Assembly (NCBI GenBank): GCA_016793305.1
Contig: JAEUHU010000407.1
Span: forward strand, 1-6,791
DNA length: 6,791 nucleotides
Direction: 5' to 3'
Origin: Planctomycetota bacterium
GTDB lineage: Bacteria > Planctomycetota > UBA1135 > UBA2386
This document shows positions 1-6,143 of this stretch, one piece after another. Within the stretch, counting starts at the first letter, position 1. Every line of letters begins with the position of its first letter. Position numbers and translations under genes: made by a program. The notes beneath the pieces are model-generated. The model was not told the origin of the DNA, did not search any database, and saw only the letters and a list, made by a program, of their open reading frames with translations.

Positions 1-1
1 C

Positions 2-376
2 AGCGGCCTCTTCCACGCGCTGCAGGGGATCCAGGACGGCTCGCAGCTGCGCATGCACCCGAAGCTCGGTGCGTCGTGGGAGGGCTTCGTGGTCGAAGAG
101 GTCCTGCGCGTGTTCGAGCCCGACGAGGCCTGGTTCTACTCGGTGCACGCTGGCTCCGAGCTCGACCTGTTCTTCCTGCATCGCGGCCAGCGCATCGGCG
201 TCGAGATGAAGCGCGAAGACGCGCCGCGACTCACCAAGTCGATGCGGGTCGCGTGGCGGGACCTGCGGCTCGATCGGTTGTTCGTGATCTACCCCGGTGA
301 TCGGCGCTATGCGCTGGACGAAGGGATCGAGTGCGTGCCGTTGACGATGGTGGGGGACTTGGCGCCGCGGACCTGA
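2..376 (+). CDS. DUF4143-type ATP-binding protein, C-terminal part (5' end outside window)
   Basis: The reading frame is open from base 2, so the gene starts left of the window; 124 residues and a TGA stop are visible. The stretch reads SGLFHALQGI, then HPKLGASWEGFVVEEVL (about residues 19-35), the signature of the DUF4143 domain that follows an AAA_14 ATPase domain in a family of proteins of roughly 380-400 residues. Further on, a GSELDLFF strand (51-58) and GVEMKRE (66-72) give the D...ExK arrangement (D55, E68, K70) of the PD-(D/E)XK nuclease-like fold seen in this domain. Whether these proteins cut nucleic acid is not established. The Walker A and B motifs would lie in the missing N-terminal two thirds. 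An internal ATG at base 53 falls inside the conserved block and is not the start. Family assignment is confident; cellular role is unknown. Confidence 0.85.
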   Translation, partial: SGLFHALQGIQDGSQLRMHPKLGASWEGFVVEEVLRVFEPDEAWFYSVHAGSELDLFFLHRGQRIGVEMKREDAPRLTKSMRVAWRDLRLDRLFVIYPGDRRYALDEGIECVPLTMVGDLAPRT

Positions 377-454
377 AGGTGGAATCGCGAGCCAGCCGGT
401 GCTCACGCGGGGGTGACGGCCGGTTCGGCGCGCGGGCTGCTCGGCTGGAGCGGA

Positions 455-483
455 TTGCCGACCTCGCCGAATGCTGCTAGGTT
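455..483 (+). promoter_or_regulatory. Candidate sigma70-like promoter for the beta-helix exported protein
   Basis: TTGCCG at 455-460 (4 of 6 matches to the -35 consensus) is separated by exactly 17 bp from TAGGTT at 478-483, a TANNNT-type -10. TGC immediately before the -10 (475-477) makes it an extended -10. Transcription would begin near 490, giving a leader of about 35 nt that contains the strong SD at 515-520. This is read by eye; in DNA this GC-rich such AT-containing hexamers are uncommon, which helps, but there is no experimental support. Confidence 0.45.
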
Positions 484-514
484 CCGGCGCTGCGGGAACG
501 TCGCTGTTGCCGCG

Positions 515-520
515 AGGAGG
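515..520 (+). promoter_or_regulatory. Strong Shine-Dalgarno (AGGAGG) for the gene at 526
   Basis: AGGAGG lies 5 nt upstream of the ATG at 526 and fixes that start. It contrasts with proS and the antiporter downstream in the window, which have no such site. Confidence 0.8.
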
Positions 521-525
521 TTCGA

Positions 526-1812
526 ATGCGACGTTGGTCTCCAGTCCTGGGCTGTCTGTTGGCGGCTCATGCGGCTGCACAAGCTTCGTTCGTCGTCGAT
601 GCCAGCGGTGGCGCGGGCAGCCAGTTCCTCGACATCCAGGCGGCAGTCCAGGCGGTTCCGTCCGGCAGCGTGCTGCTGGTTCGTCCAGGCAGCTACTCCC
701 CGGTCGTGATCGACGGCAAAGGGCTGGTGGTCCTCTGCGACCCCGGTGCCGTGATCGCTCCCCCGGCGTTCTACGCGGACGGGCCGTTCCTCAGCATCGT
801 CAACACGCAACCGGGTCAGGTCGTCGCCGTCTCCGGACTCGGCTTCGGGCCCATCGGCGCGCAGTTCCACGACGGCATCCTGGTCAGCGGCGCCGAGGGA
901 CTGGTTGTGCTCGACGGACGAGGCAGCATCGTCGAACCCTACGCGCCGCCGATCGCAGGCATCGGGGCGACCTTGAAGATCGCCGATTCGAGCCAGGTCG
1001 TGATCCGTGACTTCGTGCTGCGCGGAGGAGCGCAGGACAACCCAGGCAGCGCACCCTTCCCGCAGCTCGCTGGTCTCGTGGTGAACAGTTCGGTGGTGTT
1101 CGAGAGGTGCGTGCTGTCCGGCTCCGACACCGTCGTCCGCGGCCATGTGGCGCGCCCCGGCAAGTCCGCCTTGTCGGTGACCGACAGTCGGGTCGATTTG
1201 GTCGAGACGACGGTGGTCGGTGGCAATGGCTGGTCGACGACGCAGTGGTTCCTGCCGCCGGGGCCGATCCAGTTTCCTGCGGATGCTGCCGTGACGTCGA
1301 GCAACTCGCAGTGGGTCGTCCGAGGTTCTGGGCAGCAAGCGGTCGCGGGTGGTGTCCTGCCTGCAGCAGGTGCGGCCCTTCCCGCAGCGACCTTGGACGT
1401 AGTGGTCGGCAGCGGCTCGGTACGCATCGACCCGGCGATCCCCGTGTTCGGCGCCGTGGCCGCGGGCATGCAGATCACGGTTGGATCCCAGGTACGCCTC
1501 ACCTCGAACATGCCGGTCCTCGGTGGTGTCGCATCGGCCACGTGCCATGCCCCGAGCGGTTCGTCGGTGGCCGTGGCCTTGGGCTTGCCGGCCCCGGCCT
1601 CGACGATTCCAGGCCTCGCCGATCCCGTCTGGCTCGGTGGGGACTTCGGCGTCGCGTTCGGCAGTGCTGGCGTGGGAGGGCAGTTCTCGGTCGGGTTCCC
1701 CGTGCCGAACGTGCCTTCCGTGCGTGGGGTTCCGTTCGTGTGGCAGGCGGCCGAGATCGGCCCGGCCGGCATCGTCGCGCTGAGCAATCCCAGCGTGGCG
1801 CACGTTCGCTGA
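526..1812 (+). CDS. Exported beta-helix-like protein with shared C-terminal module
   Basis: This encodes a 428-residue protein of unknown function. The start is set by the AGGAGG 5 nt upstream and by a typical Sec signal peptide: MRR, a hydrophobic core, then AAAQA with probable cleavage after A20. Residues 34-66 read FLDIQAAVQAVPSGSVLLV, PGSYSPVVIDGKG, the entry pattern of right-handed beta-helix (pectate-lyase-like) proteins. Strand-turn repeats continue to about residue 270, including GLVVLDGRGS, QVVIRDFVLRGG and SALSVTDSRVDLVETTVVGG. No catalytic site could be identified, so an enzyme role is not claimed. Residues 329-428 form a separate module (PVLGGVASATC, hydrophobic strands, FPVPNVPSVRGVPFVWQAAEIG, ending in SNPSVAHVR) that resembles the end of the convergent protein at 1826-4060. 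It could aid sorting or folding, which is inference. VLGC near the N-terminus is not a good lipobox. By eye, codon use is less strictly G/C-ending than in proS. No clear terminator hairpin follows. Confidence 0.9.
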   Translation: MRRWSPVLGCLLAAHAAAQASFVVDASGGAGSQFLDIQAAVQAVPSGSVLLVRPGSYSPVVIDGKGLVVLCDPGAVIAPPAFYADGPFLSIVNTQPGQVVAVSGLGFGPIGAQFHDGILVSGAEGLVVLDGRGSIVEPYAPPIAGIGATLKIADSSQVVIRDFVLRGGAQDNPGSAPFPQLAGLVVNSSVVFERCVLSGSDTVVRGHVARPGKSALSVTDSRVDLVETTVVGGNGWSTTQWFLPPGPIQFPADAAVTSSNSQWVVRGSGQQAVAGGVLPAAGAALPAATLDVVVGSGSVRIDPAIPVFGAVAAGMQITVGSQVRLTSNMPVLGGVASATCHAPSGSSVAVALGLPAPASTIPGLADPVWLGGDFGVAFGSAGVGGQFSVGFPVPNVPSVRGVPFVWQAAEIGPAGIVALSNPSVAHVR

Positions 1813-1825
1813 TCCGCGGCTTCGC

Positions 1826-4060
1826 TCACTCGACGATCGTGAACCGCTGCGCTGAGCTCACCGCGTAGCCCGGAAACGACGGGCAACCACCGGGGGTGTC
1901 GAGGATCCACTGCGCCCAGATCTGGCCACCGAGCCAGTTGGTGTCGCACGGGATCGGCAGCGCGAACGGCCCCGTTCCGAGCACGATCGCGTCCGGGGTC
2001 GGCACCAGCGTGCACGGGCCACAGGGCGACGGGCTCTGCGACAGGCCGATCACCAAGCCGAGCACCGGGGCCGTCGGCGCGTTCAGCGTGAACGCGAAGT
2101 CCTCGTCGCCGAGGCGCGGTGCGCCGGCGTAGCCGGGCACGTTGCCGGGGCCGGCGAGGCAGGCGCCGCCGAGGTCGACGACCGACGTCGCGCCGAACGC
2201 TTCGAACCGGCGGCCGCGCACGGAAGTGTTCGACCACACGACGAGTGCGTCGTCGTTCAGCACGTCGCCGCCGCTCGCGCGCGAGGCGATGGCCGGGGTG
2301 TCGAGGCCGAGCAGGGTGTTGTCGACCGACCATTCCTCGCCGCAGGCGGTGCAACCGTCCGGGTCGAGGCCGCGCACGAACACGCGGGGCACCGAGCCCG
2401 TCAGGAACGAGCGCTTCCAGGCCAGCACGTACTTGTCGCGCGCGAACTCGAGCTGCGGCTGCGTGTCGAGCCCTGCCGTGGTCGGATCGCTGATCGCGCC
2501 GAGCACGGGCGACAGGCTGCCGCAGTTGCCGTTGGCCAGCACCGAACGGACGGCGATGCCGAGCGACGCGTCGTCCTGCCAGGCGACGGCGAAGTGCACG
2601 CCGTCCCTGGTCGCTGCCGTGGGCTTGCCGACGCCGGTGGTGCCGGATCGGATCGGGAACGCCACGTCGCAGTCGTCGCCGTCCTCGTCGACGAACTGGC
2701 CCAGGATCGTGGTCGGCGTCGAACCCGTCGCGTGGCTCGCGCACGTGACCAGCCAACGGCCGTTGGTGCCGCCGTGCGAGGTGATCGTGACGTCCTGCAG
2801 CTGGTCCGTGGTGCTGAGCAGCAGGCGCTGCATGCCGACCGTCGGATCGCCGCTCGGCGGCACCACGATGCTGCGCGTGATCAGGCGCTCGCTGTTCAGG
2901 AAGAACGCGTCGCGGCGCAGCACCGCGATCGCCTGCTGGTTCGATCCGCCGGCGGTGGAGCGCAGGTCGCCGGCCAACGCGCACTCGGGAGCCACGGGAT
3001 CGCCGGCGAGCGCCTCGTCGAGCAGCACCCGCTGCGACATCGCTCCGGTGGCGGCGGTGATCGCACGCACGTAGCGGTCGTCGTCGAGGCTGATCGTCGG
3101 CAGCACGGTGACCGCGTGGCGGCGGAACGCGACCAGGAAGCGATTGCTGGCGTTGACGTTCACCACCAGGGGACGCTCGCCGACGGCGCCGTCCCCCTCG
3201 ATCACGAACGAGCTGCCGATCAGCGCGCCCGCGCTGGAGACGAACTGCCCGCGCACCTCGGCCACCGCGGCCGTCTGCACGACGTTCCAGACCACGAGGT
3301 AACGACCCGAGCTGTTGTCGTAGGCGACGCTCGGCAGCACGTCGTCGGTGCCGCTGGTGCTGGCGATCGAGAACGCGTTGCCGATCAGCGGATCGAGCAC
3401 CAGCGGGTAGCAGGCCGCGTCGACGAAGGCCGCCGGCAGTGACCACTCGACGAAGCCCGCACCGGCGCGGATCGAGCCGCGCACCGAGGCGCCGTCGGCA
3501 TCGATGCCGGTGACCGCGCCGAACGTGACGCCCGCACCGTCCCGTTCGTAGCGCACACCCTGGTCGCTGGCCGCGACCAGGGGCAGGTCGGTGACGATCG
3601 TGCCGCGCACGACCAGGTCGCCGTGCCCCGCGGGCCGCGTCGCGAACACGAAGCTCTGCTCGGCACCGTCCTCGCGCAGTTCGTAGCGCTCGGTCAGCGT
3701 CGGCGTGTGCTCGTAGCGGAGCTCCGACGCGGACGCCGCGATCGGTGCCGCCGTGGCCGGGCCCGCGAACGTCACCTGCTCGCCGCGGCGGACCGTCGCC
3801 AGCGTGAACTGCACCGCCGCCGGGCTCGCGGACGAGCTGCCCGGCAGGGCCAGGAACGCCACGCCACCGGCCGAACCGTGCAGCCGGTAGTCGGGGCCTC
3901 CCGCGGTCACGGAACCATCGGGCTCCTGGGTCACGAACACGGGGGAGCGCGGCGCGGCCGCGACGGGGATCGGTTCCTGGACCAGGGCCTGGGCCGGCGA
4001 CGGCATGGCAGCCAGGAGCCAGGGAGCGGAGAGGGCGAGCAGGCGGAGAGGGTCGTGCAT
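1826..4060 (-). CDS. Exported seven-bladed-propeller-like protein with Cys-rich C-terminal module
   Basis: This is a 744-residue protein of unknown function. The start at 4060 is preferred over an in-frame ATG at 4153 because it begins a clean Sec signal peptide (MHDPLRLLALSAPWLLAAMP, cleavage probably after SPAQA, residue 25) and has GAGG 4 nt upstream; the longer form would bury the signal behind 31 polar residues. Residues about 58-228 form an all-beta N-terminal region ending in FVDAACYPLVLDPLIG, a motif I associate with large bacterial surface proteins. Residues about 240-625 carry seven similar strands: YLVVWN (254), RFLVAF (307), QAIAVL (376), RWLVTC (435), HFAVAW (489), KYVLAW (543) and DALVVW (604). 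The spacing of 53-68 residues suggests a seven-bladed beta-propeller. Residues 630-744 form the C-terminal module with cysteines at 634, 680, 683, 705 and 726. The 12 cysteines of the predicted mature protein suggest disulfides. It is convergent with the beta-helix gene and divergent from proS. Confidence 0.88.
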   Translation of the reverse strand: MHDPLRLLALSAPWLLAAMPSPAQALVQEPIPVAAAPRSPVFVTQEPDGSVTAGGPDYRLHGSAGGVAFLALPGSSSASPAAVQFTLATVRRGEQVTFAGPATAAPIAASASELRYEHTPTLTERYELREDGAEQSFVFATRPAGHGDLVVRGTIVTDLPLVAASDQGVRYERDGAGVTFGAVTGIDADGASVRGSIRAGAGFVEWSLPAAFVDAACYPLVLDPLIGNAFSIASTSGTDDVLPSVAYDNSSGRYLVVWNVVQTAAVAEVRGQFVSSAGALIGSSFVIEGDGAVGERPLVVNVNASNRFLVAFRRHAVTVLPTISLDDDRYVRAITAATGAMSQRVLLDEALAGDPVAPECALAGDLRSTAGGSNQQAIAVLRRDAFFLNSERLITRSIVVPPSGDPTVGMQRLLLSTTDQLQDVTITSHGGTNGRWLVTCASHATGSTPTTILGQFVDEDGDDCDVAFPIRSGTTGVGKPTAATRDGVHFAVAWQDDASLGIAVRSVLANGNCGSLSPVLGAISDPTTAGLDTQPQLEFARDKYVLAWKRSFLTGSVPRVFVRGLDPDGCTACGEEWSVDNTLLGLDTPAIASRASGGDVLNDDALVVWSNTSVRGRRFEAFGATSVVDLGGACLAGPGNVPGYAGAPRLGDEDFAFTLNAPTAPVLGLVIGLSQSPSPCGPCTLVPTPDAIVLGTGPFALPIPCDTNWLGGQIWAQWILDTPGGCPSFPGYAVSSAQRFTIVE

Positions 4061-4064
4061 GGGG

Positions 4065-4068
4065 CCTC
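4065..4068 (-). promoter_or_regulatory. Short Shine-Dalgarno (GAGG) for the gene starting at 4060
   Basis: On the minus strand, GAGG is followed by 4 nt (CCCC) and then ATG. The spacing is slightly short and the match is only four bases, but it supports the start at 4060 over the in-frame ATG at 4153. Confidence 0.4.
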
Positions 4069-4101
4069 GGCCGCACGAGGGCGGCCACGACGAGCAGCGA
4101 T

Positions 4102-4140
4102 GGCCCGGCGGTTCCTGATCGCGCGATTTCGCGCCGGGCC
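4102..4140. repeat. Nested inverted repeat in the divergent intergenic region
   Basis: GGCCCGGCG (4102-4110) and CGCCGGGCC (4132-4140) are perfect 9-bp inverted copies. The 21-nt loop between them contains a second perfect palindrome, ATCGCGCGAT (4118-4127). It sits between the two divergent starts, 41 bp upstream of the exported-protein ATG (4060) and 47 bp upstream of the proS ATG (4188). It could be an operator for either gene or an mRNA hairpin in the leader of the minus-strand gene. GC-rich DNA produces such repeats by chance more often, so a function is only suggested. Confidence 0.45.
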
Positions 4141-4146
4141 GCGCGG

Positions 4147-4175
4147 TCGCCACGGCATGGCCTGCTCGCTACGCT
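4147..4175 (+). promoter_or_regulatory. Candidate promoter for proS
   Basis: TCGCCA at 4147-4152 (4 of 6 to the -35 consensus), a 17-bp spacer, then TACGCT at 4170-4175 (TANNNT -10 type). Initiation about 7 nt after the -10 would fall near 4182, leaving a leader of only about 6 nt before the ATG at 4188. This fits the absence of any SD there. The match is weak on its own. Confidence 0.3.
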
Positions 4176-4187
4176 GCCCGCCCCCGT

Positions 4188-5912
4188 ATGCGCCTCAGCC
4201 AGATCCTGATCTCCACCCTCCGCGACGACCCGGCCGACGCGGAGATCCCGAGCCACAAGCTGCTCGCCCGCGCCGGCTTCATCGTCAAGATCGCGGCCGG
4301 CGTCTACTCGTTCGCGCCGCTGATGTGGCGGGTCGTGCGCAAGTTCTCGCAGATCGTGCGCGAGGAGCTCGACCGCGAAGGCGCCAACGAGGTGATGCTG
4401 CCGATCATCCAGCCGAAGGAGCTGTGGGTGTCGAGCGGCCGCTGGGACCGCTACGTGACCGACGGGATCATGTTCACGCTGAAGGACCGGAAGGGCAGCG
4501 ACATGTGCCTCGGCCCCACGCACGAAGAGGTGATGACCGCCTACGTGAACGCGCAGGTCAACTCCTACAAGCAGCTGCCGGTCAACTGCTACCAGATCCA
4601 GGACAAGTTCCGTGACGAGATCCGCCCGCGCTTCGGCCTGATGCGCGGTCGCGAGTTCGTCATGATGGACGCGTACTCGTTCGACGCCGACCAGCAGGGC
4701 CTCGACGTCGCCTACCAGAAGATGCGCAACGCCTACTGCCGCATCTTCGAGCGCTGCGGCGTCGACTTCACGGTCGTGCAGGCCGACTCGGGTGCGATCG
4801 GCGGGGCGGGCAGCGAGGAGTTCATGGTGATCGCCGACAGCGGCGAGGACTCGATCCTGTTCTGCCGCGAGTCGGGCTACGCCGCGAACGTCGAGAAGGC
4901 GACCAGCAGGTTGCCCGAAGCGCCCGCTGGCGGCGAGCCGCGCCCGATGCAGAAGGTCGCCACGCCGGACGTGAAGACGGTGGCGCAGCTCGAAGCGTTC
5001 TTCCCCGGCTGGGTCGCCGGCCGCATGGCGAAGACCGTGCTCTACCACGTCACCTGGAAGGACAAGACCAAGGTGATGGCGGTGATGATGCGCGGCGATC
5101 TCGACATCAACGAGGTCAAGCTCGCCAACGCCGTCGACGCGCTGTCGGTGCGGCTCGCCACCGAGGACGAGATCAAGGCCGCGACCGGCGCCGAGGTCGG
5201 CTTCGCCGGCCCGGTCGGCCTGCCGGAGACGGTGCCGCTGCTCGCCGACGAGTCGCTGCGCGACCGCACCAACCTGCTGGTCGGTTGCAACCAGACCGGC
5301 TACCACTGCCTCGACGTCAACCTCGGCCGCGACTGCCGCATGCCGTCGTGGAAGGAACTGCGCACGGCGCGCGCCGGCGAAGGCTGCCCGATCAGCGGCA
5401 AGCCGCTCGAGCAGGCGCGCGGCATCGAGGTCGGGCACATCTTCAAGCTCGGCATCAAGTACTCGAAGGCGATGGCGGCGACGTTCATGGACCAGGGCGG
5501 CAAGCCGACCCCGTTCGTGATGGGCTGCTACGGCATCGGCGTGTCGCGCACGCCGGCGGCGGCCGTCGAGCAGTCGTTCGACGACAAGGGTATCGTCTGG
5601 CCGGTCGCGATCGCGCCGTTCGAGTGCGTCGTCGCGATGCTCGATCCCAAGCGAGACGAGCAGACGAAGCTCGCCGACGAGCTGTTCGCGCAGTTGAAGG
5701 CGAAGGGTGTCGACGTGTGCCTCGACGACCGGCCGCTGAGCCCGGGGGCGAAGTTCAAGGACCTCGAGCTGATCGGCATCCCGGTGCAGGTGTTCGTCGG
5801 CCGCAAGGCCGCCGAGGGGCAGGTCGAGTTCCTGATCCGGAAGGGCATGCAGAAGAGCGAGTGTGCGGCCGCCGACGTGGTGGCCAAGGTGCTGGCAGCG
5901 CTCGGTCGCTGA
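4188..5912 (+). CDS. proS: Prolyl-tRNA synthetase (bacterial type, with editing domain)
   Basis: This class II aminoacyl-tRNA synthetase charges tRNA-Pro with proline in the cytoplasm and is essential for translation. The 574 residues match the length of the E. coli enzyme (572). It opens MRLSQILISTL with PSHKLLARAGFI, the family N-terminus, which fixes the ATG at 4188. Class II motif 1 covers about residues 49-76 (ends MLPIIQP). GPTHEE (109-114) and motif 2 (FRDEIRPRFGLMRGREF, 141-157) bind ATP and proline, and motif 3 is GCYGIGVSRT (446-455). The insertion (editing) domain spans about 224-405. Within it, K282 in MAKTVLYHV appears to correspond to E. coli K279, and GPVGLPE (341-347) and H373 in TGYH are in place, so hydrolysis of mischarged Ala-tRNA-Pro is expected. 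The C-terminal anticodon-binding domain (about 475-574) includes DDRPLSPGAKFKDLELIGIP. There is no SD upstream (ACGCTGCCCGCCCCCGT), so initiation may be leaderless or SD-independent. The gene is divergent from the exported-protein gene; a palindromic repeat follows it. Confidence 0.98.
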   Translation: MRLSQILISTLRDDPADAEIPSHKLLARAGFIVKIAAGVYSFAPLMWRVVRKFSQIVREELDREGANEVMLPIIQPKELWVSSGRWDRYVTDGIMFTLKDRKGSDMCLGPTHEEVMTAYVNAQVNSYKQLPVNCYQIQDKFRDEIRPRFGLMRGREFVMMDAYSFDADQQGLDVAYQKMRNAYCRIFERCGVDFTVVQADSGAIGGAGSEEFMVIADSGEDSILFCRESGYAANVEKATSRLPEAPAGGEPRPMQKVATPDVKTVAQLEAFFPGWVAGRMAKTVLYHVTWKDKTKVMAVMMRGDLDINEVKLANAVDALSVRLATEDEIKAATGAEVGFAGPVGLPETVPLLADESLRDRTNLLVGCNQTGYHCLDVNLGRDCRMPSWKELRTARAGEGCPISGKPLEQARGIEVGHIFKLGIKYSKAMAATFMDQGGKPTPFVMGCYGIGVSRTPAAAVEQSFDDKGIVWPVAIAPFECVVAMLDPKRDEQTKLADELFAQLKAKGVDVCLDDRPLSPGAKFKDLELIGIPVQVFVGRKAAEGQVEFLIRKGMQKSECAAADVVAKVLAALGR

Positions 5913-5945
5913 GCCGCCTTGGCGAACGGAATCCTGTCGTGCGCC

Positions 5946-6045
5946 GAAAGTGGTCGCCGTGGGCGACCGCTTTCCGCGGAAACCGGTCTCCGCGGAGGAC
6001 CGGTTTTGCGCCCAACCGGTCGGCCACGGCGACCACGTCACCTGC
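5946..6045. repeat. Palindromic element of three 33-bp hairpin units
   Basis: Three degenerate 33-bp units lie head to tail at 5947-5979, 5980-6012 and 6013-6045, sharing a pattern of AA(A)-NN-GGTC ... GACC-NN-TTT. Units 1 and 2 agree at 20 of their first 27 positions. Each unit is itself a hairpin. Unit 1 pairs GAAAGTGGTCGCC (5946-5958) with GGCGACCGCTTTC (5962-5974), 13 bp with one G-T pair around a GTG loop. Unit 2 pairs AAACCGGT (5980-5987) with ACCGGTTT (5999-6006). The region is also one large imperfect palindrome centred at 5993: GTGGTCGCCGTGG (5950-5962) and CCACGGCGACCAC (6024-6036) are perfect 13-bp inverted copies, followed inward by 6 more paired bases. It begins 33 bp after the proS stop and ends about 100 bp before the antiporter. 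It resembles REP/BIME-type intergenic repeats in organisation, but I do not recognise the family. Confidence 0.85.
5980..6007 (+). terminator. Possible terminator-like hairpin after proS
   Basis: The middle unit of the repeat element forms AAACCGGT/ACCGGTTT around CTCCGCGGAG, and the 3' arm runs into four T residues (6004-6007). A GC-rich stem followed by a short T run 68 bp after the proS stop could end transcription. The T run is short and partly inside the stem, so this is tentative. The stem may equally act on transcripts from either strand. Confidence 0.25.
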
Positions 6046-6108
6046 CACCGTGCCGCCTGGCTCGGCCCTGCGTGCTGGGACCCCGTTGCTGACTGGCCGG
6101 CTCGACCG

Positions 6109-6137
6109 TCGACCCACACCGCCATCCGCGGCATCCT
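6109..6137 (+). promoter_or_regulatory. Candidate promoter placing the start site at the antiporter ATG
   Basis: TCGACC at 6109-6114 (4 of 6 to the -35 consensus), a 17-bp spacer, and CATCCT at 6132-6137 (3 of 6 to the -10). Counting 7 nt from the end of the -10 puts +1 at 6144, the A of the ATG, which would make a leaderless mRNA. No SD exists in the preceding bases (GGCATCCTGTCTCC). The hexamers are weak individually; the geometry matches the two other candidates in this window. Confidence 0.3.
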
Positions 6138-6143
6138 GTCTCC

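Noticed and set aside
392..448. CCAGCCG (392-398) and CGGCTGG (442-448) as a terminator for the DUF4143 gene
   Set aside because: The arms are only 7 bp across a 43-nt loop with no T run; this is expected by chance in GC-rich DNA.
526..585. Lipoprotein signal (VLGC, residues 7-10) in the beta-helix protein
   Set aside because: The hydrophobic stretch before the cysteine is far too short and L at -2 is atypical; a Sec signal with AQA cleavage at residue 20 fits better.
403..1803. 466-codon minus-strand open frame opposite the beta-helix protein gene
   Set aside because: It is codon-register antisense to the gene at 526-1812, with an Arg/His/Asp-rich translation and no signal, motif or SD. 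The plus-strand gene has a promoter, an SD, a signal peptide and a domain pattern.
1787..1850. Bidirectional terminator between the two convergent genes
   Set aside because: Only weak short pairings (CAGCG/CGCTG and CCGCGG) are present and no T run exists on either strand in the 13-bp gap or just around it.
4061..4153. Upstream in-frame ATG (4153) giving the minus-strand exported protein a 31-residue extension
   Set aside because: The extension is polar and Arg/Pro/Cys-rich, would place the signal peptide internally, and overlaps the intergenic palindrome. The ATG at 4060 has GAGG upstream and begins a canonical signal peptide.
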